A stretch of DNA of 64,000 nt. Source: Candidatus Poribacteria bacterium. Its GTDB lineage: Bacteria > Poribacteria > WGA-4E > WGA-3G. The notes below the pieces were generated by a model, which was not told where the DNA came from, did no database searches, and was given only the letters and a program-made list of their open reading frames with translations. The translations under genes were made by a program, and so were the position numbers. This document shows, piece after piece, positions 52,871 through 61,605 of the stretch; the first letter of the stretch is position 1; the number at the start of each line of letters is the position of its first letter. The stretch lies in NCBI GenBank assembly GCA_003635255.1, contig PYJC01000173.1, positions 62,001 through 126,000 of the forward strand, in the 5' to 3' direction.

Positions 52871-52920
52871 AAATCTAAGCAATTAAGGGGTATACTTACA
52901 AAATGTCCCAGGGGAGGACA

Positions 52921-54000
52921 ATGCGGCATCTGGTAACACTCGACGATTTGTCGAATTTTGAAATTGAACAGATTTTTCGACTTGCAGCAGGCATGCAGTC
53001 TCAACAGGAGACGTGGGCAGGGATCTGTCGTGGTAAATTGCTTGCAACGCTCTTCTATGAACCGAGCACACGCACGCGGCTCTCTTTTGAAAGTGCTATG
53101 GAACGCCTCAACGGTAGGACGCTCGGTTTCTCTGATCCGCGGGCAACCTCTACCGCTAAAGGCGAAACCCTCGCTGATACTGCGCGGATGGTAACGAATT
53201 ACGCCGATCTCATTGTCGTACGGCACAATTGGGCGGGTTCGGCACGTGTTATTGCACAGCACGCACATATCCCTGTCATTAACGGCGGGGACGGCAGCCA
53301 CACACACCCGACCCAGGCGCTCGCGGATCTCTATACGATTATGCGACGGAAATCTCAGATACAGGGGTTAACTGTCGGCATTTGCGGAGATCTTCAGTTT
53401 GGAAGAGCGGCACACTCGTTCGCGCTTGCGGTTGCGCGATTCGGCGGGAACCTAATTCACATCGCACCGAAACCGCTACAGATGCCCCCTTGGGTGCTCG
53501 CGCAACTTGAACACTGCTATGGAGAGGTTCCCGTTGAAGTAGAAAGCGTTATAGAGGTGATTGACAGGTTGGATGTTATCTACGTCAATCGGCTTCAGGA
53601 GGAACGACTCCCGTCGGATATGGATGCTGCTACAGTCCGTGGAAGTTATTTGTTGAATGCAGCGGTCATGAAGCACGCCAAACCCGATGCGATGATTATG
53701 CACCCACTCCCGCGCGTCAACGAACTCGCCTACGAGTTAGACGACGACCCGCGTGCCGCCTATTTTGAACAGTCCGCAAACGCGGTACCGGTTCGGATGG
53801 CACTAATTGCCAGCCTCATGGGGTTGGAACAACTCATCTTAACACAACCCCCAGAGCGAGACATCGCTGCTGCGACACGGACGTGTGAAAACTCGAATTG
53901 TGTTACGAACCATGAAACCTACTTAACCTTGGAGCGTGAAAGGTTCAAGAATGATGTCAAATTAGACGCTTGTGCGTATTGTGGAAACCTACTTTCATAA
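52921..54000 (+). CDS. pyrB: Aspartate carbamoyltransferase with a PyrI-like zinc-binding tail
   Basis: This encodes 359 residues from the ATG at 52921 (GGGGAGG 5 bases upstream; the ATG at 52903 would add 6 residues). The catalytic body has FYEPSTRTRLSFESAM (carbamoyl phosphate loop, about 45-60), GDGSHTHPTQALADLYT (about 124-140) and MHPLPRVNEL (about 258). After the normal end (near 310), a further block reads CENSNCVTNHETYL and then CAYCGN (about 325-358), matching the zinc-binding C-terminus of the PyrI regulatory chain (CPNxNCISN, CxYC). No nucleotide-binding PyrI domain is present. Confidence 0.93.
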   Translation: MRHLVTLDDLSNFEIEQIFRLAAGMQSQQETWAGICRGKLLATLFYEPSTRTRLSFESAMERLNGRTLGFSDPRATSTAKGETLADTARMVTNYADLIVVRHNWAGSARVIAQHAHIPVINGGDGSHTHPTQALADLYTIMRRKSQIQGLTVGICGDLQFGRAAHSFALAVARFGGNLIHIAPKPLQMPPWVLAQLEHCYGEVPVEVESVIEVIDRLDVIYVNRLQEERLPSDMDAATVRGSYLLNAAVMKHAKPDAMIMHPLPRVNELAYELDDDPRAAYFEQSANAVPVRMALIASLMGLEQLILTQPPERDIAAATRTCENSNCVTNHETYLTLERERFKNDVKLDACAYCGNLLS

Positions 54001-54045
54001 AGCGACCACACCTAATTCATACGCTTTACTGACGTTATCATCGCT

Positions 54046-54843
54046 TTACTGGGGTGGCCCCGACAACTTCAAAATTAAATCCTCGCGACGTTCCCCGACC
54101 TTGAGTACAAATTTCTCCGACGTTGCGAAAAGCCCTTTATACTCCACTGACACCACATAGGATCTCGTCCTATTTGTATCCAAATAGCGTATAAAGTACC
54201 CTTGGGCATCAGTCTGCCATGTTGCTCCGATTTTCCCTGTGCCATTCCCATGTAAATCTCTCGCTTTTATATTGATTCTAACTTCCTTGTTTGCTAAGGG
54301 TGTGCCATCCGCAAAAACAATTTTCGCGCGAACCCGCGTCCGGTGCCGCACTGTGACCTCTACGTTTTCGATTTGTCCGCCCGGAGTTATAGAAAGCGTA
54401 TCTCGATCAAAATCGGGAAGGAACTCGTCACTCGGATGGTAGGTGAAAGCCCCAATTTTGACGGAAAGAAGTTGATATTCTGTCATAAAAGGTAGACCGT
54501 TCCAATACTCAGGAGCCAACATGAATTGAAATTCTCCAGGACGGATATTTGTGATAGAGAAATGTCCTACATCGTCGGTCTCTGCTTCCAAAGTCGGACC
54601 GTACGTCCGCGTCCCAGTATCATCGTCGACTTCGCGAGACTGAATGACCAAGGCAAGCCCAGCAACCGGATTCCCATCTCTATCAACAACGCGCCCCGAA
54701 AAACTCGCTGTGTCTCCGCCTATTCCGGTTTCTGACAACACACTGGAGGACGTATCCTCAGTTTCACTACAACCCAGTAAGGCAAAAATTGCAATTACGA
54801 AGAAAATTATCGCTATTTCACGTAAAAAGTTTTGACGACTCAT
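54046..54843 (-). CDS. Lipoprotein with carboxypeptidase-regulatory-like domain
   Basis: This encodes 265 residues. ALLGC at the end of the hydrophobic start is a good lipobox, so it is a membrane-anchored lipoprotein. ASFSGRVVDRDGNPVAGLALVIQSR (about 47-71) opens a CnaB/carboxypeptidase-regulatory-like beta fold, repeated in weaker form (VRAKIVFADGTPLANKEVRI, about 180). It lacks the C-terminal lectin domain of four relatives further upstream. Last gene of a six-gene tandem array (54046-61400). GGAGGGGA lies before the ATG. Confidence 0.85.
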   Translation of the reverse strand: MSRQNFLREIAIIFFVIAIFALLGCSETEDTSSSVLSETGIGGDTASFSGRVVDRDGNPVAGLALVIQSREVDDDTGTRTYGPTLEAETDDVGHFSITNIRPGEFQFMLAPEYWNGLPFMTEYQLLSVKIGAFTYHPSDEFLPDFDRDTLSITPGGQIENVEVTVRHRTRVRAKIVFADGTPLANKEVRINIKARDLHGNGTGKIGATWQTDAQGYFIRYLDTNRTRSYVVSVEYKGLFATSEKFVLKVGERREDLILKLSGPPQ

Positions 54844-54931
54844 AGTTCCCCTCCCTTCTCATATAGATAACCGAAGACACACTTGTTGCACTTCTGAGAC
54901 TTCTGGTTTATATCCTTAAAAGTATAACACT

Positions 54932-55684
54932 TCACTTGGAAGCACTTGTTAACTTCAAAATTAGATTTTCGCGGCGTTCGCCAACTCCGAGGACAAATAT
55001 CTCCGATGTTGCACAAAGCCATTTATATTCAACTGACACCCTATAGCCGATTGCCTCGTTCCTATCTACATACTGCACAAAGTATCCTTGGGCATCGGTC
55101 TGCACAGACCCCTGGATACCTCCAACAACACCATCCCCTTGTAAATCGAACGCTCTTATGTTGAGGTCAACCTCTTTGTTTGCCAAGGGTGTGCCATCCG
55201 CTAAAACGATTTTCGCGCGAATCCGCATTCGGAGCCGCACTATGACTTCTACGTTTTCGATTCGCGCGCCCGGCGCGATAAAAAATGTGTCCTGAATGCA
55301 AGGGTCAGGGAACAGGTCTTTCGGATAGTAAGCAGAAACTCCGATTTTAAAGGAAAGGAGTTGGTATTCCAGTTCAAGCGGCAGACCTCCCTGATACTCA
55401 GGAACTAACATGAAATGCGCTTGTCCGGGATAGATACCTGTGATAGAGAAATGACCTGTATCATTGGTCTCCGCGTGGTAAGTCGCTATATCGGCCTCAT
55501 CATCAACGTCGCAGGGTGTAATAACTAATTCAAGTCCAGCAACCGGATTCCCAGTTTCATCGACAACGTGTCCTGAAAAACTTGCCCTGTCTATTTCTAT
55601 AGTTTCACCGCAACCCAGTAAAGCACAAATTGCAATCACAAGGCAAAGCACCACAATCCTATGTAACAGATTTCGACAGTTCAC
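54932..55684 (-). CDS. Lipoprotein with carboxypeptidase-regulatory-like domain
   Basis: This encodes 250 residues. CALLGCGET is a good lipobox. ASFSGHVVDETGNPVAGLELVIT and IRAKIVLADGTPLANKEVDLNI show the same two beta-fold copies as in the adjacent gene at 54046-54843, which it resembles closely, so one is a recent duplicate. It lacks a lectin domain. AAGGAAAAG lies upstream of the start. Confidence 0.85.
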   Translation of the reverse strand: MNCRNLLHRIVVLCLVIAICALLGCGETIEIDRASFSGHVVDETGNPVAGLELVITPCDVDDEADIATYHAETNDTGHFSITGIYPGQAHFMLVPEYQGGLPLELEYQLLSFKIGVSAYYPKDLFPDPCIQDTFFIAPGARIENVEVIVRLRMRIRAKIVLADGTPLANKEVDLNIRAFDLQGDGVVGGIQGSVQTDAQGYFVQYVDRNEAIGYRVSVEYKWLCATSEIFVLGVGERRENLILKLTSASK

Positions 55685-55835
55685 AGCCGCTTTTCCTTTC
55701 GTATAAGCGGATTGCTGAGAATTCTATCCTAAACTAATATTTTGAATAGAAAAGTGGAGAACCTCACATTAACACATCATAGATTTTGTGGTAATGATTG
55801 ATAACATTAATTGGAAAATTGTGGGTGAGATAGGG

Positions 55836-55860
55836 AACCGGGACCGAAATAGCCCCGGTT
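55836..55860 (-). terminator. Possible terminator after the CTLD gene at 55869
   Basis: On the minus strand AACCGGGG and CCCGGTT pair (AACCGGG/CCCGGTT, 7 bases) around GCTATTTCGGT. The hairpin starts nine bases after the gene's stop codon. There is no strong T-run, so the call is tentative. Confidence 0.35.
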
Positions 55861-55868
55861 TGCAAATG

Positions 55869-57215
55869 TTATTCCTCTTCGGCGGGAGAACTGTCAGATA
55901 CGTCTGCCTTTTCAAGGATCGCATATCGGGTTGTACGCCAGAGCAAGTCACCGGGACCGACAGCGTGCCATTGTCCATTTACAAACGTCATAACAGCACT
56001 ATCTTTCTCTTCCGATGAAAGCGTACTACGCGGGAAACTGTGCTTGTCTCCCCAATTCGTATAAGTGAGCGGCTCGCCGTTCTGCCATACCCATTCTCCC
56101 TCCTTTTCCGCATCGCTGAGTCCGATCCAATAGAGATGGTTGCCAAAGAGTCCTAAAAGCCATTTTTGTTCCGCTGCATCGTTGATTGCGACAAGGGACG
56201 CACCTTCAGCAGCAGCGCGATTTTTCGCATCCTTGAGGCTTCCACACCGAATCTTTTTGTAAGCGTGTCCATTCATAGGGTTCACAGCCCATGTATTTTT
56301 CTTCCCCGAACGCTGTATCTTCTCGGCAGGTACGGAAGGACGGATTTCAGTGGTGGTTTTACTGGATGATGTTGAGACCCGCCCCGGTTGAGCAGGTGGC
56401 TGAACAGGTGCTGGTTTATCAGACGGCTTTGGGGTACCTGTTAACTTACGTAGAATGTTGGGCAGGGATTCTCGAGGGCGTGCCGATTGCGTTGCTACGG
56501 TAGCAGACGCATTGCCATCAAGCGTCAAGACCAAATCATCATAACGCCCATTCTCTTCAAGCTGAAACCGTTCCGACTTTGCTGACAGCCCTTTATATTT
56601 CACTGAAACTATGTAGGGTGTTTCTATATCGTCGTCATCAAGATAATGCACAAAATGTCCCTCAAAATCCGTAGTCACCCCGCTGCTGCTGGTACCGTTA
56701 CTTTGGACTATCAAACGAATAGAAGTGTTTGTTAGCGGCTTCCCGTCTTTGAATATAACCTTTGCCCGGATCCGCATCCGTGGACGCACGGTAACCACTA
56801 TATTTTTGAAATGGCTACCCGGATTAACACTGAACGTGGTGCCTCCGAAGGGTGGATGCCTATCCTGATAAATCGTTATATCTCCGATTTTTATTGAAAC
56901 AATTTGGTCATCCGGTTCAGGGTTAAATACGGGTTTTTCATTTTCTATGAACGGCTGCACCGGAATCAAAATTTGGACTCGACCAGCGGGAATATCGGTG
57001 AAAGTGAAGGCTCCTTTTGCATCAGTTTTTGATATTTGGAAAATTGGCGACAGGCTAATGCTAAACCCAGAGATCGGCTTTCCCTTCATATCAAGCACGA
57101 CACCAGAAAGCGTCCCTGTTTTTTCTTCCGCGATACACGCGGGCGATGCGATGACGGAGAATGATACTACAATTCCAATGAGGCACACGATATGCACGAA
57201 ATTTAAACGATTCAT
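55869..57215 (-). CDS. Secreted protein with carboxypeptidase-regulatory-like and C-type lectin domains
   Basis: This encodes 448 residues. A signal peptide (about 1-30, ending SPACIAEE) precedes two CnaB-like segments (GTLSGVVLDMKGKPISGFSIS and IRAKVIFKDGKPLTNTSIRL) and a Pro/Ser/Thr-rich linker. The C-terminal CTLD starts WAVNPMNGHAYKKIRC (about 313), with WLLGLFGNHLYWIGLSDAEKEGEW (about 348-370) and GEPLTYTNWG (about 374). CTLDs bind carbohydrate or protein; calcium ligands of the EPN type are only partly conserved. Third gene back from the lower end of the array, 18 bases from its neighbour at 57234. Confidence 0.85.
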   Translation of the reverse strand: MNRLNFVHIVCLIGIVVSFSVIASPACIAEEKTGTLSGVVLDMKGKPISGFSISLSPIFQISKTDAKGAFTFTDIPAGRVQILIPVQPFIENEKPVFNPEPDDQIVSIKIGDITIYQDRHPPFGGTTFSVNPGSHFKNIVVTVRPRMRIRAKVIFKDGKPLTNTSIRLIVQSNGTSSSGVTTDFEGHFVHYLDDDDIETPYIVSVKYKGLSAKSERFQLEENGRYDDLVLTLDGNASATVATQSARPRESLPNILRKLTGTPKPSDKPAPVQPPAQPGRVSTSSSKTTTEIRPSVPAEKIQRSGKKNTWAVNPMNGHAYKKIRCGSLKDAKNRAAAEGASLVAINDAAEQKWLLGLFGNHLYWIGLSDAEKEGEWVWQNGEPLTYTNWGDKHSFPRSTLSSEEKDSAVMTFVNGQWHAVGPGDLLWRTTRYAILEKADVSDSSPAEEE

Positions 57216-57233
57216 TCTAAATCCTCCTTACTG

Positions 57234-58460
57234 CTAATTATCCTCAGTTGTTGTCTCAACAGGCACATCTGCTCTTTCGAGAATTGCCTGTTTCACAAAA
57301 TGTGCCTGCCCCTCTCCAAGGGCGACCGCTTCCCATCTACCGCTATATCCGACAATGACGTAATCTTTCATTTCGTTATTGCCCCCGTCTCGTTCATGTT
57401 CTTCCCAATTGGTATATGTAACAGGTTCCCCGCTGTGCCATTGCCATTGTCCCTCCTCAGCGACATCACTCAGTCCGATCCAAAAGCGTTCTCCTTCAAA
57501 GACCTTCCGTAGCCATTCATTTTCTACATTATCGTTAATCGAAACGATATAAGCATTTTCTGCGGTGGCTTGTGTCATTGCATCTGTTATACTGTGGCAC
57601 TGAATCCTTTTGTAAGCGTGTCCGTTTACAGGGTTCACAACCCACACAGTCGGGGGGCTAAGAAACGCCACCAATGCTCTGGATATACGTTCTGGTTTTC
57701 GCTTATCAAGCGGAATTGGATCATCGTTGAGCGTCAAAAGAAGATGAACCTGTAGTTGTCCTTCATGCAAAATGAAAGGAGGCGTTTTCGCAAAAAATCC
57801 TTGGTGTTCAATACCAAGCACATAGAATTGAGGGGTGTTATCCACTCGGAGGTCTGCCACAAAATATCCTTCCGCATCGGTCTGTTTTGTGTTGCCAGAA
57901 CTTCCAGATCCACCTCCGTCCAGACTTCTACGTAGCGTGCGGGTCCGAATTTGAGCATTGATGGCCGGTGTTCCGTCAGCAAAAACAACGCGGGCACGGA
58001 CCTGCGGCCGGACATCTATTTTTACGGTAATAACGGCGTTTTCGATTGCTGTTTCTGCTTCTAAGGAAAACCGTATTCTGTTGAAAGACGGATGAAGATG
58101 ATTATTCGGATAAAGCGTAAGTTCACCGAGTTTGATGGATAGGATATTTATTTCTTTTTCGTCACCTTTTACCACAAATCTAACGGATTCAGCTGCCGTA
58201 ATGGGCCAGATGGAAAAACGTCCTTCTGAATCGGTCTGTCTTTCCCAGAACGGGACAAGTCCCTCTTGACGTCTATTACCCATAACTTTATAGGGTTGGA
58301 TCGCTATTGAGATACCGGCAACCGGGTCCCCATCTTCGTCAACAACACGACCGGAAACCGACGCGCCTTCCTGTGCTACGGTGGATGGCGATACCAAAGT
58401 AGAGAGCACCGCAATCCCAATAAGTAACCCAAGATTTCGTCTGAAACTTTGAAAATTCAT
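57234..58460 (-). CDS. Secreted protein with carboxypeptidase-regulatory-like and C-type lectin domains
   Basis: This encodes 408 residues from the ATG at 58460 (AAGGAG upstream; an in-frame start at 58514 would run through the scar of another copy). The signal peptide ends near [34 protein letters not shown] is the beta-fold opening. The CTLD has [16 protein letters not shown] (about 284), [15 protein letters not shown] (about 321) and [12 protein letters not shown]. The linker is shorter than in the neighbours. Member of the six-gene array. Confidence 0.85.
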   Translation of the reverse strand: MNFQSFRRNLGLLIGIAVLSTLVSPSTVAQEGASVSGRVVDEDGDPVAGISIAIQPYKVMGNRRQEGLVPFWERQTDSEGRFSIWPITAAESVRFVVKGDEKEINILSIKLGELTLYPNNHLHPSFNRIRFSLEAETAIENAVITVKIDVRPQVRARVVFADGTPAINAQIRTRTLRRSLDGGGSGSSGNTKQTDAEGYFVADLRVDNTPQFYVLGIEHQGFFAKTPPFILHEGQLQVHLLLTLNDDPIPLDKRKPERISRALVAFLSPPTVWVVNPVNGHAYKRIQCHSITDAMTQATAENAYIVSINDNVENEWLRKVFEGERFWIGLSDVAEEGQWQWHSGEPVTYTNWEEHERDGGNNEMKDYVIVGYSGRWEAVALGEGQAHFVKQAILERADVPVETTTEDN

Positions 58461-58482
58461 GTGGATTCTCCTTTCTACAATA

Positions 58483-58557
58483 TTATTGTCCGTTAAGCCC
58501 GTGGGCCTTTTCAAGGATCGCCATCGCTGTCATACATAGTGATTCAGTGTTGGACCC
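58483..58557 (-). pseudogene. C-terminal scar of a further lectin-array gene
   Basis: After the stop at 58558-58560 (minus strand) the frame reads [20 protein letters not shown], then LNGQ and a TAA at 58483. It aligns with the ends of the CTLD genes (for example GPESHFWRTTREAIIEKDG and LLWRTTRYAILEKAD). Only about 24 residues remain. This is the leftover of a seventh member, deleted between 58568 and 58460. Confidence 0.65.
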
Positions 58558-58567
58558 CTAAGACCAT

Positions 58568-60058
58568 CTACTCCTCATCAGACGCTTCCATAGCGGGTGT
58601 TGTAGACACTAAACCATCCTTTTCTATAATTGCCTCTCGCGTGGTTCGCCAGAAATGGCTTTCAGGCCCCACAGACTGCCACTCACCGTCCCTAAAAGTC
58701 ATCACAACATAGTCTTTTTCGGTGTCTGGAAGGGTGTCAGGGAAGATCGGTTGGGTTAACCAGTTCGTGTAGGTCACGGGTTCACCGCTGTCCCACTGCC
58801 ATTCCCCCTCCTTTTCCACGTCGGTGAGTCCAATCCATGAGGAGTGGCTCCTAAAGATTACCTGAAGCCAGTGTTGTTCGTCTTCGTCGTTGATGGAGAC
58901 GAGATGTGCGCCTTCCTCAACAGCCTGCTGTTGGGCATCGTGCCAGTTATTACACTGAATCTTTTTGTAAGCATGACCGTTCGCGGGGTTAATGACCCAC
59001 ACGCTTTTCGGTGGCTTTGGGGGTTGCGGTGGCACAGCCGCTCGGGCGCGGACTTTAGGTTGGACTTCAACTTGTTCAATAACAACGTTTTCAGCACCAG
59101 CGGGGACTTTAGCCGGTTCGATCTTACCACGAGGATTGACTTTCCAATCAGGAGGTCCTTCGACGTTAAGAGGGTTGCCGTCAAGTGTGATAACCAGATC
59201 CTTTGGTTCCATGCCATCTTTGAGCAGAAAAGGACCCGCACCTCCAGAGAGATTGTTATATTCCACAGAAAGCGTGTAAAACCCCGGTTCACGTGGGTAT
59301 TGCGTAAAGTAACCATCAGCATCGGTAAAAAAGCCTGTACCGTGATCTCCGCCGCTGCTCGGATTATCCTCTCGCCCGTATCGCATGTTGAGATTTCCCT
59401 TGGCGTTGGCAACCGGAGTGCCGTCGGCGTAAACGATTTGCGCATGGATCCGCAGCCGCGACTTGACTGTGATTTTGACGTTTTCATGGATTATGCCCGG
59501 TTTGAGCCCAAACGTCAGTCGATTAAAAAAATCAGGACCGTGCCTCCCTTTAGGAGAAAAAAAGGTGACTTTCCCGATCTGAATGGAAAGAATCTCCTTA
59601 TCCGCTTCAAGATGCCCAAGTCTCCTCAGTTCCGGCGGTTTCCGCTCCCTTTGACGTATTTTCTCAGGATCAATTTTCTCAAACGCATCCAGAAGCGCGC
59701 CCGGGATCACGTTTATTTGAACGGGTCCAGGTCGGATATTGGCGGCAGTGAAACCGCCATCTGCATCGGTTTTTACTCTGACAGTGGCACGAGGCATTCC
59801 ATCATCGTCCATGCCCTCAGGTGGTCTTTGGAAAGGGTTTAGAAAACCTTCAGCGGGTTGTAAATGTCCATCGCGAAGCTGCATCGGCTGAATCACAAAC
59901 GCGAACTCGGCAACAGGATTTCCTTTTGAATTAATGACTTTGCCCGATATTCCGCTCGGTGGTTCTATAGGGACCTGTGCTGCGACAACGCCTGTTATGG
60001 CAAGCAAGAGTGTCAGTCCTAACACTGAAAGTTTTTGTGGGATGTAGGAACAACGCAT
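58568..60058 (-). CDS. Secreted protein with carboxypeptidase-regulatory-like and C-type lectin domains
   Basis: This encodes 496 residues. Signal peptide LTLLLAITGVVAAQ (about 15-28) precedes SGISGKVINSKGNPVAEFAFVIQ and a longer beta-region with MPRATVRVKTDADGGFTAANI. The CTLD has WVINPANGHAYKKIQC (about 365), SWIGLTDVEKEGEWQWDSGE (about 406-425) and VTYTNW. It is the largest member of the array and carries a wider linker. It lies 28 bases after the next gene upstream and is probably translated from the same mRNA. Confidence 0.85.
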   Translation of the reverse strand: MRCSYIPQKLSVLGLTLLLAITGVVAAQVPIEPPSGISGKVINSKGNPVAEFAFVIQPMQLRDGHLQPAEGFLNPFQRPPEGMDDDGMPRATVRVKTDADGGFTAANIRPGPVQINVIPGALLDAFEKIDPEKIRQRERKPPELRRLGHLEADKEILSIQIGKVTFFSPKGRHGPDFFNRLTFGLKPGIIHENVKITVKSRLRIHAQIVYADGTPVANAKGNLNMRYGREDNPSSGGDHGTGFFTDADGYFTQYPREPGFYTLSVEYNNLSGGAGPFLLKDGMEPKDLVITLDGNPLNVEGPPDWKVNPRGKIEPAKVPAGAENVVIEQVEVQPKVRARAAVPPQPPKPPKSVWVINPANGHAYKKIQCNNWHDAQQQAVEEGAHLVSINDEDEQHWLQVIFRSHSSWIGLTDVEKEGEWQWDSGEPVTYTNWLTQPIFPDTLPDTEKDYVVMTFRDGEWQSVGPESHFWRTTREAIIEKDGLVSTTPAMEASDEE

Positions 60059-60086
60059 TTCTATATCTCCTTATATGTTGATACAT

Positions 60087-61400
60087 TCAAGGTTTTTCGA
60101 CATCTTCTTCCGACTCAGGCGCGCCAATAATAAGGTTCTCTTTTTCCAGAATCGCTCGCTCCGTCATACGGATAAGTGGGCTGCCCGGACGTGCCACCTG
60201 CCATTTTCCTGTCATTCCGACGAGGACAACGTAATTTGGGTTCGCATCGTTGCCTTGAACGGATTGGGTGATTTCGGTAGCCTCCTGTGGCGATATCCAG
60301 TTTGTATAGGTGATCGGTTCGCCGTTATCCCACTGTTGTTTCCCTTCTTTTGAAACAGCAGTCAGTCCAATCCAGAAGTTTTCTCGTTTTCCAAAGACTT
60401 CAAGAAGCCATTCTTGTTCGGATTTGTCATTAATAGTAAGGAGGTGTGCACCTTGAGCACCTGCTCGTTCCTGTGCCTCTTCACGGGTTTCACAACGGAT
60501 CATTTTGTAGGCGTGTCGATTGTCAGGGTTGATTGCCCACATCCCTTCGCGTTCGCGTTTTCGCGCCGCTTCAAAACGTGCTGGATCATGGACGCGAGGA
60601 GGCGGGGCTACAACGACTCTCTCAGGTTGAGGCAGTTCAGCAGACTCACCTGCAAGTTTCAAAACGAGTCCATCTATTCGCTGTCCTTCCTCAAGCAGAA
60701 TCTCCTCGGATTCCACGGTTTGCCCTTGGTATGTTACGGTAACAGTGTAATAAGCAGCACCGTCATCCACATAGTCCACAAAGTAACCATCGGCATCAAG
60801 CGTTCTCGTGCCGCCACCACTACCTCTGCCTCGGCCATCTATATCTCGATGTTTGACCATAAGGTTAACGCGTGCATTATGGAGCGGAGTGCCGTCCGCG
60901 GAAAGAACGCGACCCCGGATACGCATCCGAAGCCGGACGGTTATCTCAGCGTCTGTAATATCTGCCTCCGGCTCAATCGCAAACTTGAGACCACCAAAAT
61001 GGTGCTGGCGTTGATCTAAGTAAACGGGGAGTCCCTCAATCTCAATGGAGAGGAGTTCGTAGTCTGAATTGCGTTCAGGAAACAGTTTTAATTCACTCAC
61101 CGAAGGTGAAGCGATGTTACGAATCGAAAACGCACCTGTTGCATCTGTCTCACTGGGTCGCGGCGGCGGAAATATGTTTTCAAGTGCCCGAGGAAGCTGA
61201 ACCTGAACCCGATGACCTTGAGGTAGAGGCGAGTCGCCTGGGAATGATGGCAAAGCAATGATGAGACCTTCAACAGGTTGTCCCTCCTCATCAACAACCC
61301 TACCTGAGAAACTTGCCGCTTCGCTCGGTAGAGAGATCGACACTAAAAGCGCAACGCTTCCAATAAGAACTAAAATCAGTGTGAAGTAAGCATGTTTCAT
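60087..61400 (-). CDS. Secreted protein with carboxypeptidase-regulatory-like and C-type lectin domains, first of the array
   Basis: This encodes 437 residues. Its ATG at 61400 has a signal peptide FTLILVLIGSVALLVSISLPSEA; an in-frame start at 61550 is rejected because it reads through the promoter. ASFSGRVVDEEGQPVEGLIIAL is the fold opening. The CTLD has WAINPDNRHAYKMIRC (about 309), FWIGLTAVSKEGKQQWDNGE (about 350-369) and ITYTNW. AGGAGACA lies upstream. As the first gene on its strand it should carry the array promoter. Confidence 0.85.
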   Translation of the reverse strand: MKHAYFTLILVLIGSVALLVSISLPSEAASFSGRVVDEEGQPVEGLIIALPSFPGDSPLPQGHRVQVQLPRALENIFPPPRPSETDATGAFSIRNIASPSVSELKLFPERNSDYELLSIEIEGLPVYLDQRQHHFGGLKFAIEPEADITDAEITVRLRMRIRGRVLSADGTPLHNARVNLMVKHRDIDGRGRGSGGGTRTLDADGYFVDYVDDGAAYYTVTVTYQGQTVESEEILLEEGQRIDGLVLKLAGESAELPQPERVVVAPPPRVHDPARFEAARKREREGMWAINPDNRHAYKMIRCETREEAQERAGAQGAHLLTINDKSEQEWLLEVFGKRENFWIGLTAVSKEGKQQWDNGEPITYTNWISPQEATEITQSVQGNDANPNYVVLVGMTGKWQVARPGSPLIRMTERAILEKENLIIGAPESEEDVEKP

Positions 61401-61463
61401 TGTGAATGTCTCCTTTTGTGAATGTAGGTGAAAGGGTTGGAGTGAATGTATATTACATAATAT

Positions 61464-61492
61464 ATCGTAACATTTGTGTGAGTTATTGGCAA
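61464..61492 (-). promoter_or_regulatory. Possible promoter of the lectin-type array
   Basis: On the minus strand TTGCCA (61487-61492), a 17-base spacer ending TGT, then TACGAT (61464-61469). The -10 is weak (4 of 6) but extended by TGT. It lies 64 bases upstream of the first gene's ATG. Confidence 0.4.
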
Positions 61493-61605
61493 CATTAATC
61501 ACTAAATTACTCTGGTCAGAACGCCTCCGCAACTTGCTAAAAAAACGCATCTGTGATATTGTTGTAACTCACCAGACTGACAGACTTGCTGAAAAGGGGA
61601 AAATC

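Noticed and set aside
58844..59842. A 332-residue open frame on the + strand opposite the CTLD gene
   Set aside because: It runs antisense to the conserved CTLD/CnaB gene, has no ribosome site and no recognisable domain; it is a by-product of codon bias.
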